A stretch of 38,978 nucleotides of DNA, taken from assembly GCA_002423245.1 (NCBI GenBank), contig DIVD01000021.1, forward strand, positions 66,285-105,262, written 5' to 3'. Both the position numbers and the translations under genes were made by a program. This document shows, piece by piece, positions 1-7,659 of this stretch. Below the pieces are notes generated by a model, which saw nothing but the letters and a program-made list of their open reading frames with translations, was not told the DNA's origin and did not search any database. Within the stretch, counting starts at the first letter, position 1, and every line of letters starts with the position of its first letter. The stretch comes from Rhodobacteraceae bacterium UBA6141. GTDB lineage: Bacteria > Pseudomonadota > Alphaproteobacteria > Rhodobacterales > Rhodobacteraceae.

Positions 1-181
1 CCAGCTTCAGCACCAGCGGCGGCTTGTCCGGCGCGGTCATCCTCAGCACGATCCGGCTGCGCGTGGGCTCCTCGCGCCAGGACAGCAGCCCCGGCACATA
101 GCCGGCCGGCTCCAGCCCCGCCATCGCGGCCAGACCCGGCCAGAGCGCCATCGCCGCCTGTTCCAGCCCTGCCCTGCCCAT
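1..181 (-). CDS. N-terminus of an unidentified protein (cut by window edge)
   Basis: Only the first 60 codons are inside the window; the rest lies beyond base 1. The frame opens at an ATG read from 181 and is preceded on its own strand by AGGAG/AGGGG ribosome-binding sequence. The N-terminus begins MGRAGLEQAA and reaches an alternating hydrophobic stretch ending PPLVLKL. That beta-strand-like ending resembles the ATP-binding lobe of aminoglycoside/choline-type phosphotransferases, but this is a guess from a short fragment. It is transcribed divergently from hslV with a gap of about 155 bp. Gene existence is reasonably supported; its function is not. Confidence 0.5.
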   Translation of the reverse strand, partial: MGRAGLEQAAMALWPGLAAMAGLEPAGYVPGLLSWREEPTRSRIVLRMTAPDKPPLVLKL

Positions 182-265
182 TGCGCCCCTGTCTCCTCTG
201 CCCCCGCAGGCCGATGCTGGCCGATCTGCGCGTCGGGGGGAAGCCCCGCGCGGGAAATGGGCGGG

Positions 266-293
266 GTTGCGGCCCCCCGCGCAACGCCCATAT
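266..293 (+). promoter_or_regulatory. Probable heat-shock (sigma-32/RpoH) promoter of hslVU
   Basis: GTTGCG (266-271), a 14-bp spacer, then GCCCATAT (286-293). The -10 matches 7 of 8 positions of the RpoH consensus CCCCATNT, and the -35 keeps the TTG core of CTTGAA. It lies 43 bp upstream of the hslV start. hslVU is a classic RpoH target in other proteobacteria, which fits; direct activity here is inferred. Confidence 0.5.
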
Positions 294-336
294 TCAGGGA
301 CGGGCACACAGGACGGGCACAACGGAAGGCACCGAC

Positions 337-909
337 ATGACGCGCGACGAGTTTCCCGGCTGGCACGGCACCACGATCATCGGCGTGCGGCGCGGCGGCA
401 AGGTGGTGATCGCCGGCGACGGGCAGGTGAGTCTAGGCCAGACGGTGATCAAGGGCACGGCCCGAAAGGTGCGCCGCCTGTCGCCCGGCGGGCATGTGGT
501 GCTGGCCGGCTTCGCCGGGTCCACCGCCGACGCCTTCACCCTGCTGGAACGGCTGGAGACGAAGCTGGAGGCCGCCGCCGGCCAGTTGGCCCGCGCCTGC
601 GTGGAGCTGGCAAAGGACTGGCGCACCGACAAGTATCTGCAGAAGCTGGAGGCGATGCTGATCGTCACCGATGGCGACGCCTTGCTGGTCGTCACCGGCG
701 CGGGCGACGTGCTGGAGCCGGAGCATGACGTGGCCGCCATCGGCTCGGGCGGGAACTACGCGCTGGCGGCGGCGCGGGCGCTGATGGAGACGGATTTCGA
801 CGCCGAGACCATCGCCCGCAAGGCCATGGCGATCGCGGCCGACATCTGCGTCTATACCAATGGCAACCTGACCGTGGAGACGCTGGCGCAGGGGGACCGT
901 CCTGGCTGA
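337..909 (+). CDS. hslV: HslV, peptidase subunit of the ATP-dependent HslUV protease
   Basis: Threonine protease that forms the double-hexamer proteolytic core of HslUV in the cytoplasm and degrades unfolded or regulatory proteins delivered by HslU. The 190-residue protein has the family hallmarks: the TTI start of the mature chain, VIAGDGQ, KVRRL, FAGSTADAFTL, AKDWRTDKYL and GSGGNYA. The nucleophile should be Thr12, so an 11-residue propeptide (MTRDEFPGWHG) would be removed; the E. coli protein loses only Met. The ATG at 337 was chosen over an upstream in-frame start at 181 because homology begins here and GGAAGG lies 8 bases before it. It is followed after 147 bp by hslU, with which it surely works. 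Confidence 0.96.
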   Translation: MTRDEFPGWHGTTIIGVRRGGKVVIAGDGQVSLGQTVIKGTARKVRRLSPGGHVVLAGFAGSTADAFTLLERLETKLEAAAGQLARACVELAKDWRTDKYLQKLEAMLIVTDGDALLVVTGAGDVLEPEHDVAAIGSGGNYALAAARALMETDFDAETIARKAMAIAADICVYTNGNLTVETLAQGDRPG

Positions 910-920
910 CCCCGCGTTCG

Positions 921-949
921 GGCCCCGGGCCGTGCCGAGCCCCGGGGCC
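921..949 (+). other. Strong hairpin between hslV and hslU
   Basis: Perfect 9-bp inverted repeat GGCCCCGGG (921-929) and CCCGGGGCC (941-949) with an 11-nt loop, starting 12 bases after the hslV stop. No T-run follows, so it is not a classical terminator. It could stabilise the hslV message or reduce read-through into hslU. Confidence 0.5.
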
Positions 950-1056
950 GTCATAACCGGGCCGGGCGCCCCCTGGACAGACCTGCGCGCCCGCCTGATG
1001 CCTGCACTGCCGGACCTTCCCGGCAAGCGCCGCCTGCCGCCACATACGGAGACCCC

Positions 1057-2367
1057 ATGACCGACCTGACCCCGCGCGAGATCGTCTCGGAACTCGACCG
1101 CTACATCATCGGCCAGAACGACGCCAAGCGCGCCGTGGCCGTGGCCCTGCGCAACCGCTGGCGGCGCAAGCTGCTGGGCGATGACCTGCGCGAGGAGGTG
1201 TATCCGAAGAACATCCTGATGATCGGCCCCACCGGCGTCGGCAAAACCGAGATCAGCCGCCGTCTGGCGAAGCTCGCCCGCGCGCCGTTCATCAAGGTCG
1301 AAGCGACGAAGTTCACCGAGGTCGGCTATGTCGGCCGCGATGTCGAACAGATCATCCGCGATCTGGCCGATGCCGCCATCGTCGAAACCCGCGCCCGGAT
1401 GCGCGAGGAGGTGAAGGCCCGCGCCCACAAGGCGGCCGAGGAGCGGGTGATCGAGGCGCTGGCGGGCACCGACGCGCGCGAGGCAACGCGCGAGATGTTC
1501 CGCGGCAAGCTGAAGCGCGGCGAGCTGGATGCGACGGTGATCGAGCTGGAGGTGACCGATACCGCCCCCGCGATGCCGATGTTCGAGCTGCCGGGCCAGC
1601 CCGGCGCGATGGGCATGGGCGCGATGAACCTCGGCGAGATTTTCGGCAAGGCCTTCGGCGCCCGCAAGACCCGCAAGAAGCTGACCGTGGCCGACAGCTA
1701 TGACCTGCTGATCGGCGAGGAGGCCGACAAGCTGCTGGATGACGAGGCGGTGAAATCCGCCGCGCTGGAGGCGGTGCAGGAAAGCGGCATCGTCTTCATC
1801 GACGAGATCGACAAGGTCTGCGCCCGCGCCGAGGCCCGCGGTGCCGACGTTTCGCGCGAGGGGGTGCAGCGCGACCTGCTGCCGCTGATCGAGGGCACGA
1901 CCGTCAGCACCAAATACGGCCCGGTCAGGACGGACCATATCCTGTTCATCGCCAGCGGAGCGTTCCACATCGCCAAACCCTCGGACCTGCTGCCTGAATT
2001 GCAGGGCCGCCTGCCGATCCGGGTGGAATTGCGGGCGCTGACCGAGGAAGACTTCGTGCGCATCCTGACGGAGACGGACAACGCCCTGACCCGGCAATAC
2101 ACCGCCCTGATGGCGACCGAGGAGGTGACGGTGACCTTCACCCAGGATGGCATCGCCGCGCTGGCCCGCATCGCCGCCGAGGTGAACCGCAGCATCGAGA
2201 ATATCGGGGCGCGGCGGCTTTACACGGTGATGGAGCGGGTGTTCGAGGAGCTTTCCTTCACCGCGCCGGACCGGGGCGGCGAGGCCGTGGTGGTGGATGC
2301 CGCATTCGTCGAGACGAACCTCGGCGATCTGTCCCGCTCTGCCGATCTGGGCCGTTACATGCTGTAG
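1057..2367 (+). CDS. hslU: HslU, ATPase/unfoldase subunit of the HslUV protease
   Basis: AAA+ (Clp/Hsp100) ATPase that recognises, unfolds and threads substrates into HslV. The 436-residue length is usual. Walker A is GPTGVGKT at residues 57-64 and Walker B VFIDEIDK at 245-252. Between them lies the I-domain (roughly 110-235), with a Met/Gly/Pro-rich stretch near 170-190. The N-terminal motif LDRYIIGQNDAKRAVAVALRNRWRR and the C-terminal GRYML, which docks into HslV pockets, are both intact. The ATG at 1057 follows GGAG with short spacing. It probably shares the heat-shock promoter ahead of hslV, with the 921-949 hairpin in between. Confidence 0.97.
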   Translation: MTDLTPREIVSELDRYIIGQNDAKRAVAVALRNRWRRKLLGDDLREEVYPKNILMIGPTGVGKTEISRRLAKLARAPFIKVEATKFTEVGYVGRDVEQIIRDLADAAIVETRARMREEVKARAHKAAEERVIEALAGTDAREATREMFRGKLKRGELDATVIELEVTDTAPAMPMFELPGQPGAMGMGAMNLGEIFGKAFGARKTRKKLTVADSYDLLIGEEADKLLDDEAVKSAALEAVQESGIVFIDEIDKVCARAEARGADVSREGVQRDLLPLIEGTTVSTKYGPVRTDHILFIASGAFHIAKPSDLLPELQGRLPIRVELRALTEEDFVRILTETDNALTRQYTALMATEEVTVTFTQDGIAALARIAAEVNRSIENIGARRLYTVMERVFEELSFTAPDRGGEAVVVDAAFVETNLGDLSRSADLGRYML

Positions 2368-2425
2368 CTCTGGCGCATCGGGGCGCGCCGGACTACGCAG
2401 GGCGCGAGTGAGACCCGGAGCCCGC

Positions 2426-3547
2426 ATGACCGCCCTCCGCCCTGCCCTGCTGTTGCTGATGCTGGCGCTTGCCGCCTGCACCCCGCGCGGCGCGCTCGTG
2501 CTGGACCCGGCCGCGGCCGAGGTCGGCACGGTGCGCCGCGTCTTCGTCGGCACCACGCGCGGCAAGGACGAGGACACGGGCACCGACTACGCCCGCTTCC
2601 GCACCCTCGACACCCGGTTCGTGCGGGTTGACGTGTCGATCCCGCCCACGCATCAGCCGGGGCGCATCTCCTATGCGCGGCCGGGCCGGGCGCCGGACCC
2701 GCAGACGGATTTCCTGACCACGCGCCAGATCATCTATCAGGAGCCGGGCGCCTTCCGGGCCGATCTGGCGCGCGCCCTGCGCGAGGCGCCGCGCGGATCG
2801 CGCGAGGCGGTGATCTTCGTTCACGGCTTCAACACCACCTTCGCGGAGGGCGTCTATCGCATCGCGCAGCTCTCGCATGACCTGAAGATGCCGGGCGTGG
2901 CGGTGCACTACGCCTGGCCCTCGCGCGCGGCGCCGCTGGCCTATGCCTATGACCGCGATTCCGCCCTGTTCGCGCGCGACGGCCTGGAAGACCTGCTGCG
3001 GCAGGTGACGGAGGCGGGGGCGGAGCGGGTGGTGCTGGTCGCGCATTCGATGGGCGCCGCCGTGACGATGGAGACGCTGCGGCAGATGGCGATTGCCGGC
3101 CGCCCGGCGCGCAATATCGGCGGCGTGGTGCTGATCTCGCCCGATCTCGACGTGGACCTGTTCCGCGCGCAGGCGAGCAGGATCGGCGAGCTGCCGCAGC
3201 CCTTCGTGATCTTCACCTCGGAGAAGGACCGTGCGCTGGCGCTGGCGGCGCGGCTGTCGGGCGAGACTGCGCGGCTGGGGAACGTGACCGATGTCTCGGA
3301 GCTGGCGGGGCTGGAGGTGACGCTGGTCGATGTCACCTCCTACTCCACCGGGACGGGGCATTTCACGCCGGGCACCTCGCCGGCGCTGATCGGCATCCTG
3401 TCGCAGATCGGCGAGGTGGACGACGCCCTTGCCAGCGGCCAGACCGGGCGCACGGGCCTGTTGCCGGGCGTGGTGCTGACGGTGCAGGGCGCCACGCAGA
3501 TCGTGCTGTCGCCGGTGACGGCGCTGGCGGGTGTCGCCGGACGGTAA
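2426..3547 (+). CDS. DUF900-type alpha/beta hydrolase lipoprotein
   Basis: Predicted 373-residue serine hydrolase attached to the membrane. The N-terminus has a signal peptide ending in the lipobox LALAAC, with lipidated Cys18. The hydrolase part shows the oxyanion-region motif VIFVHGFNTTF (129-139), the nucleophile elbow AHSMGA with Ser208, and a late TGHF with His312 as the probable catalytic histidine. These features match the DUF900 esterase/lipase-like family, whose substrates are largely unknown. The start at 2426 was preferred over in-frame sequence from 2297 because it begins the signal peptide and does not overlap hslU. It lies 58 bp after hslU and converges with the Smr gene, with only 7 bp between the stops. 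Confidence 0.85.
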   Translation: MTALRPALLLLMLALAACTPRGALVLDPAAAEVGTVRRVFVGTTRGKDEDTGTDYARFRTLDTRFVRVDVSIPPTHQPGRISYARPGRAPDPQTDFLTTRQIIYQEPGAFRADLARALREAPRGSREAVIFVHGFNTTFAEGVYRIAQLSHDLKMPGVAVHYAWPSRAAPLAYAYDRDSALFARDGLEDLLRQVTEAGAERVVLVAHSMGAAVTMETLRQMAIAGRPARNIGGVVLISPDLDVDLFRAQASRIGELPQPFVIFTSEKDRALALAARLSGETARLGNVTDVSELAGLEVTLVDVTSYSTGTGHFTPGTSPALIGILSQIGEVDDALASGQTGRTGLLPGVVLTVQGATQIVLSPVTALAGVAGR

Positions 3548-3554
3548 CGCGCTG

Positions 3555-4172
3555 CTACCGGCGCCGCAGATAGACGTAATAGGCCCCCGCGCCGCCATGC
3601 TTCAGATGCGCCGGGGCAACCTGCAGCACCAGCGCCCCCAGCGGCGGCAGGTGCAGCCAGTGCGGCACCTGGTGGCGCAGCACGCCCTGCCGCTGCGGGA
3701 TCGGGCCGCTGTCCGGCCCGCGCCTGCCCTTGCCGGTGATGACCAGCACCAGCCGCCGCCCCGCCGCGTGCGAGCGCACGATGAAGTGGATCAGCTCGGG
3801 ATGCGCCTCGGCCAGCGTCATGCCATGCAGGTCGATCCGCGCCTCCGGCTCCAGCCGGCCGCGGGTCATGTTCCTGTGCGCCTTGTGGTCCATCCTGACC
3901 GGGGCCGCGGCCAGCCGGTCGGCCACCGAGGGCGCGAGGTCCATGCGGAAGGCAAGGTCCGGCGCGGACTGGCCGATGCGGAAGTCCTGCACCTCGGGGC
4001 GGGGCCTGTTCTTCGGCGCATCGACCTGCGGCACCTGATGGGGCGCTGCCGGTTCGGCAGCGGAGGGGCGGGCGGCGGAGGGGTGGGCGGGGTGCAGCGG
4101 CTGCGCGCTGGCGACGATGCGCTGCCACAACTCGCGCTCGTCCGGGCGCAGGCCGCGCGGGCGCCGGCTCAT
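3555..4172 (-). CDS. Smr-domain protein
   Basis: A 205-residue protein with a charged, proline/alanine-rich N-terminal half and a C-terminal Smr (MutS2-related) domain. The domain begins at RIDLHGMTLAEAH (residues 112-124), carries the DLHG motif, then LVLVITGKGRRG (141-152), and ends with HGGAGAYYVYLRRR. Smr domains elsewhere are DNA or RNA endonucleases; the cellular role of these stand-alone alphaproteobacterial forms is not established. The start ATG overlaps the stop of mltA in an ATGA, and the set Tim44-mltA-smr reads as one tightly coupled operon on the minus strand. Confidence 0.88.
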   Translation of the reverse strand: MSRRPRGLRPDERELWQRIVASAQPLHPAHPSAARPSAAEPAAPHQVPQVDAPKNRPRPEVQDFRIGQSAPDLAFRMDLAPSVADRLAAAPVRMDHKAHRNMTRGRLEPEARIDLHGMTLAEAHPELIHFIVRSHAAGRRLVLVITGKGRRGPDSGPIPQRQGVLRHQVPHWLHLPPLGALVLQVAPAHLKHGGAGAYYVYLRRR

Positions 4173-5110
4173 GGCTTCGACCCCGGCGCCATCCGCTCCG
4201 CCAGGGCGGGCGGCAACAGCACCACCAGCCGCCCGGCGTCCTTCATCCGGCCCGCCATCTCGCCCGCCTCGGCGCCCGACCCGCAGAAGAGGTCGCCCCG
4301 CTGCGGCCCGCGGATCGCGCTGCCGCTGTCCTGCGCGATGCACAGCCGGGCCAGCGTGCCGGTTTCCACCCAGACCGGCGCGCCGGGCAAGATGTGGTCG
4401 CTGTCCACCGCCAGGCTGCGCAGCGGCGTGACCGGGCGGCCCATCGCGCCGATGGGGCCAGAGCTTTCGGGCAGGTCCAGCAGCTTGAAGAACACGAAGG
4501 AGGGGTTGTGCCAGAACAGCTCCACCGCCTGCCCCGGATGCGCGGCGCACCAGGCGCGGATCGTCTGCGCCGACATCGCCTCGGCCGACACCTCGCCGCG
4601 GCGGATCAGTTCCTGCCCGATGGAGCGGTAGGGCTGGCCGTTGCGCCCGGCATAGCCCAGCCGCAGCACCCGGCCATCCTCCAGCCGCACGCGCGCCGAT
4701 CCCTGCACCTGCGCCAGAAACGCCTCCACCGGGCTGTCGAGCCAGACAAGCTCCTGCCCGCGGAGCAGGGAGCCGAGTTCGATCGCGGCGCGGGTGGGGC
4801 CGATCAGGCCGGCCGCATGTTCGGCAGGAAGCGCGTAAAGCGGCCAGGCAAAGCGCACGGTGGCAGTCAGCGAGCCGGGCAGTTCGGGTTCGTAATAGCC
4901 GGTCAGCAGCGCCGGCGGGGTGCCGATCTCGACCGGCACGAAATGCCGCTCGAAGAAGGCGCGCGCATCGCCGCCGGTATCGGCGGCCGCAGCGGCCCAG
5001 TCGGGCCCCAGCAGATCGGCCGACACGAAAAACGCCGCCCGAGCGGCGGCGTGGTCGTCCCTGTCCCAGCCGGGAAGGGCGGCGTGCTGCCGTCGCCGCG
5101 CCGCGATCAT
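4169..5110 (-). CDS. mltA: MltA-like lytic murein transglycosylase, lacking an export signal
   Basis: Family role: cleaves the MurNAc-GlcNAc bond of peptidoglycan with formation of 1,6-anhydro-MurNAc. The 313-residue protein carries LPGW (12-15), the barrel motif LLTGYYEPEL (69-78) and the C-terminal 3D domain whose three aspartates are visible: AVDSD (Asp236), AQDSG (Asp261) and GDLF (Asp273). The start chosen overlaps the Tim44 stop in an ATGA. From it only 11 residues (MIAARRRQHAA) precede LPGW, with no hydrophobic core and no lipobox. Upstream in-frame codons are no more hydrophobic. A periplasmic enzyme without signal peptide is odd and may mean a lost leader. A terminator-like hairpin lies in its early codons. 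Confidence 0.88.
   Translation of the reverse strand: MIAARRRQHAALPGWDRDDHAAARAAFFVSADLLGPDWAAAAADTGGDARAFFERHFVPVEIGTPPALLTGYYEPELPGSLTATVRFAWPLYALPAEHAAGLIGPTRAAIELGSLLRGQELVWLDSPVEAFLAQVQGSARVRLEDGRVLRLGYAGRNGQPYRSIGQELIRRGEVSAEAMSAQTIRAWCAAHPGQAVELFWHNPSFVFFKLLDLPESSGPIGAMGRPVTPLRSLAVDSDHILPGAPVWVETGTLARLCIAQDSGSAIRGPQRGDLFCGSGAEAGEMAGRMKDAGRLVVLLPPALAERMAPGSKP
5028..5051 (-). terminator. Terminator-like hairpin plus U-run inside the mltA coding region
   Basis: Read on the minus strand: CGCCGCC (5051-5045), loop GCTCG, GGCGGCG (5039-5033), then TTTTT (5032-5028). A 7-bp all-GC stem followed directly by five U has the form of an intrinsic terminator, yet it lies at about codons 20-28 of mltA. 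It may cause partial premature termination after the Tim44 gene, or may be a coincidence of the codons for AAARAAFF. Confidence 0.35.
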
Positions 5111-5769
5111 TCCCCGGTGGCCACCAGTTGCCAGTTCGGATCGGCTGACCCCATCTTGCGCGCGAAGGTCCACACGTCGCGCTGCTTGCGGGCCGCCTTG
5201 GGGTCGCCCTCGACGACCTTCCCGGCAGCATCACGCGCGACGAAGATCAACTCGCCCACGAAGCGCACCGAGATCTCGCCCTCGCCGGTGGCAGGATCAT
5301 ATTCCGCCCCGTGCAGCGCCAGTTCGCGCAGGCCGATGAACTGTGCCTCGATCTTCAGGCCCTGCGCCTCGCGCGCGGCCAGCACCCTAGCAAAGCTGTC
5401 ATGCACCTCGGGCGCGAGGAAGGGCCTGACCGGCGCAAGGTCGCCATTCTCGAACGCCATCAGGATCATCTCGTAGGCGCTGCGCGCGCCCTGCAGGAAA
5501 TCGCCCACACCGAAGCCGGGCTCGGCCTGCTTCATCGCGGCCAGCGCCCGGGCGGCATCGCTGCCCTCGGGAACGTGATCGGTGATGTCGCGGTCCGGTC
5601 CGCCCTCTATCACCTCGAAGTCGCGGCGCACCGCGCGGCCTTCGGGCAGCGGTGCGGCAACGGGCGGTTTCTCGAATCCCTCGCGCGTGCCAAGGACGGC
5701 TTTCAGGCGCAGGATCAGGAAAATGGCGATCCCGGCCAGCACAAGCAGTTGAATGACAGCGTTCGACAT
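5107..5769 (-). CDS. Tim44/TimA-domain inner-membrane protein
   Basis: A 220-residue protein with one N-terminal membrane segment (about residues 5-23), a variable acidic stretch, and a C-terminal Tim44-like domain (about 85-215) containing DFLQGARSAYEMILMAFENGD and a final DVWTFARKMGSADPNW. Bacterial Tim44-like proteins are related to the mitochondrial import motor component; their bacterial function is not firmly known, though membrane protein handling is suspected. Placement opposite fxsA-secB is typical of this bacterial group. It is the first gene of the minus-strand operon leading to mltA and smr, and its promoter must lie in the 149-bp gap before fxsA. Confidence 0.88.
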   Translation of the reverse strand: MSNAVIQLLVLAGIAIFLILRLKAVLGTREGFEKPPVAAPLPEGRAVRRDFEVIEGGPDRDITDHVPEGSDAARALAAMKQAEPGFGVGDFLQGARSAYEMILMAFENGDLAPVRPFLAPEVHDSFARVLAAREAQGLKIEAQFIGLRELALHGAEYDPATGEGEISVRFVGELIFVARDAAGKVVEGDPKAARKQRDVWTFARKMGSADPNWQLVATGE

Positions 5770-5825
5770 GAGCGGACCTTTAAAAACGGGCGGCCAGAAA
5801 AACGGGCGGGCGGAAACTGGCGGGG

Positions 5826-5855
5826 TTGGTACATCTGGCCGTCGCTACCTATGTA
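5826..5855 (+). promoter_or_regulatory. Possible sigma-70 promoter of fxsA-secB
   Basis: TTGGTA (5826-5831), an 18-bp spacer, TATGTA (5850-5855), in the divergent gap between the Tim44 gene and fxsA, 63 bp before the fxsA start. The match is modest (TTG core and TAT of the -10), so this is only a candidate. The Tim44 promoter must share the same gap. Confidence 0.25.
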
Positions 5856-5918
5856 GGACAGGGGCGAGGTCAAGTCCACCACCGCCCGGACCCGAGGACA
5901 AGCACAGGAAACCTGCCG

Positions 5919-6458
5919 ATGTGGCTTTTCGTGGCCTTTCTGGCCATCCCGCTGATCGAGATCGCGCTGTTCATCCAGGTGGGCGGGCTGATCGGCCTGT
6001 GGCCGACGCTGGCGCTCGTCCTGCTGACCGCCGTGATCGGCACCTGGCTGATGCGGCGCGAGGGGGCGCGGGCGCTTGAGGACCTGCGCCGGTCGTTGAA
6101 CGAGTTGCGCGATCCCACCGGGGACATCGCCCATGGCGCGTTGATCCTGCTGGCGGGCGCGCTGCTGCTGACGCCCGGGTTCTTCACCGACACGATGGGG
6201 ATCTTGCTGCTGATCCGGCCGGTGCGGCTGTGGCTGATGGCCCAGGCGGGCAGGCGCGTCACCGTCACGCGCTTCACCGTCGGCGGGGCGCCGATGAACG
6301 GCGGGCAGCCTTACCGCCCGCGCCCCCACAGCGCGCAGCATGGCCCGCAACCCACGGTGATCGACGCCGATTTCGAGGAGATCGACAGCGAGACCGATAC
6401 CGGGCGCGACACCGGGCGCGACTCGCCGCGCGGCCGCTCTGGCTGGACGCGAGGCTGA
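5919..6458 (+). CDS. fxsA: FxsA family cytoplasmic-membrane protein
   Basis: A 179-residue membrane protein of the FxsA family, named for the E. coli gene whose overproduction relieves F-factor exclusion of phage T7; its normal role is unknown. The N-terminal half is very hydrophobic with about three to four membrane spans (WLFVAFLAIPLIEIALFI, then WPTLALVLLTAVIGTWL, then ALILLAGALLLTPGFFTDT). The family motif LTPGFFTDTMG is intact. The C-terminal 60 residues are polar and acidic. The ATG at 5919 was chosen because AGGA lies about 9 bases upstream and the first span begins at once; an in-frame ATG at 5826 has no such support. secB follows after 81 bp. Confidence 0.9.
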   Translation: MWLFVAFLAIPLIEIALFIQVGGLIGLWPTLALVLLTAVIGTWLMRREGARALEDLRRSLNELRDPTGDIAHGALILLAGALLLTPGFFTDTMGILLLIRPVRLWLMAQAGRRVTVTRFTVGGAPMNGGQPYRPRPHSAQHGPQPTVIDADFEEIDSETDTGRDTGRDSPRGRSGWTRG

Positions 6459-6539
6459 TGCGCGCCGCGGCATTGAGCCGGACGGGCCGAGGTGCTACAC
6501 CCAGCCCCGACCGACACGTTCCAACGGGAGACGCAACAG

Positions 6540-7061
6540 ATGGCCGAGAACGGGAACGGGGCAGAGCCCAACTCCGAAACGCCGCAACCGGCGCCGCAGG
6601 CGCCCCGGATGCAGGTGCTGGCGCAGTTCATCCGCGACATGAGCTTTGAAAACGTCGTGGCCCAGAAGGGCCTGACCAATGCCGATGTGCAGCCCGAAAT
6701 GTCGGTGCAGGTCAGCCTCGACGCCCGCAAGCGGCCGGTCGAGAACCAGTACGAGGTGACGACCAGGTTCAAGATCACCTCGGCCAACCGGGCCGACAAG
6801 GCGCCGCTGTTCCTGCTGGAGCTGGACTATGGCGGGATCTTCCATGTCGAGGGCGTGCCGGAGGAACAGATGCACCCCTATCTGCTGATCGAGTGCCCGC
6901 GCATGCTGTTCCCCTTCGTGCGCCGCATCGTTTCGGACGTGACGCGCGACGGCGGCTTCCCGCCGCTGAACCTCGACACCGTCGATTTCCTCGCGCTCTA
7001 CCGTTCCGAGCTTGCCCGGCGCGCCGAGGCGCAGAAGGCACAGACGCAGACGCTGATCTGA
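6540..7061 (+). CDS. secB: SecB, export chaperone
   Basis: Tetrameric cytoplasmic chaperone that keeps precursor proteins unfolded and passes them to SecA for export through SecYEG. The 173-residue protein has a disordered Gln/Pro-rich N-terminus (residues 1-22) followed by the conserved core: VLAQFIRDMSFEN, the beta-strand YEVTTRFKITS, LDYGGIFHVEG, LIECPRMLFPFVRRIVSD and GGFPPLNLDTVDF. GGGAG sits 9 bases ahead of the ATG at 6540. It lies downstream of fxsA on the same strand and is probably co-transcribed with it. Confidence 0.97.
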   Translation: MAENGNGAEPNSETPQPAPQAPRMQVLAQFIRDMSFENVVAQKGLTNADVQPEMSVQVSLDARKRPVENQYEVTTRFKITSANRADKAPLFLLELDYGGIFHVEGVPEEQMHPYLLIECPRMLFPFVRRIVSDVTRDGGFPPLNLDTVDFLALYRSELARRAEAQKAQTQTLI

Positions 7062-7082
7062 TCGCCGCGCCTTCACTCTGCG

Positions 7083-7105
7083 CCGCCGCGGGGTCCCTGC
7101 GGCGG
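7083..7105 (+). terminator. Hairpin after secB, possible terminator
   Basis: CCGCCGC (7083-7089) pairs with GCGGCGG (7099-7105), extended inward by a G-U and a G-C pair, with a 5-nt loop. A pyrimidine-rich stretch (tccttccttc) follows. It stands in the 64-bp gap between secB and idi. The weak T-run makes it a moderate candidate. Confidence 0.45.
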
Positions 7106-7125
7106 TCCTTCCTTCGGGGCTGAAG

Positions 7126-7659
7126 ATGACCGACCTGATCCCCGCCTGGATCGACGCTACCCTGACCCCGGTGGACAAGCTGGAGGTGCACCGCCGCGGC
7201 CTGCGCCACAAGGCGGTGTCGGTCTTCGTGCTGGAGGGCGAGCGGGTGCTGATCCAGCGCCGCGCCGCGGCCAAGTACCACACGCCGGGCCTGTGGGCGA
7301 ACACCTGCTGCACGCATCCGCATTGGGACGAGCCGGCCGCCGATTGCGCCCTGCGCCGCCTGCGCGAGGAACTGGGGATCGAGGGGCTGGTGCTGAGGCC
7401 GGCCGAAGCCGTGGAATACCGCGCCGATGTCGGCGGCGGCATGACCGAACACGAGGTGGTGGAAATCTTCGTGGCCGAGGCGCCCGCCGATCTGTCGATC
7501 ACCCCCGACCCTGCCGAGGTGTCCGCCCTGCGCTGGATCTCGCTGCGCGACCTGCTGGAGGAGGTCGGGGACGCGCCGGAGCGCTTCACCCCGTGGCTGC
7601 GCATCTACCTGCAAGACCACCGCGACCGCATCTTCGGGCGCCACGCGGGCAGCAACTGA
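7126..7659 (+). CDS. idi: Isopentenyl-diphosphate delta-isomerase, type 1
   Basis: Converts isopentenyl diphosphate to dimethylallyl diphosphate, supplying both C5 units for quinones, undecaprenol, carotenoids and similar products. The 177-residue protein is a Nudix-fold type 1 enzyme: metal/active-site segment YHTPGLWANTCCTHPHWDE with the catalytic Cys at about 62, Nudix-like helix ADCALRRLREELGI, and the catalytic acidic segment MTEHEVVEIF (106-115). It needs Mg/Mn and no flavin, unlike type 2. ATG at 7126 follows GGGGCTGAAG. It stands alone between secB and tamA; no other isoprenoid gene is in the window. Confidence 0.95.
   Translation: MTDLIPAWIDATLTPVDKLEVHRRGLRHKAVSVFVLEGERVLIQRRAAAKYHTPGLWANTCCTHPHWDEPAADCALRRLREELGIEGLVLRPAEAVEYRADVGGGMTEHEVVEIFVAEAPADLSITPDPAEVSALRWISLRDLLEEVGDAPERFTPWLRIYLQDHRDRIFGRHAGSN

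Noticed and set aside
433..2583. Minus-strand open frame of 716 codons across hslV and hslU
   Set aside because: Antisense to two certain genes, with low-complexity His/Arg/Leu content and no ribosome-binding site; a GC artefact.
3555..5234. Single 559-codon minus-strand frame
   Set aside because: It joins the real Smr gene (3555-4172) to an out-of-frame shadow of mltA and the Tim44 gene. The overlapping ATGA and good homology show separate genes.
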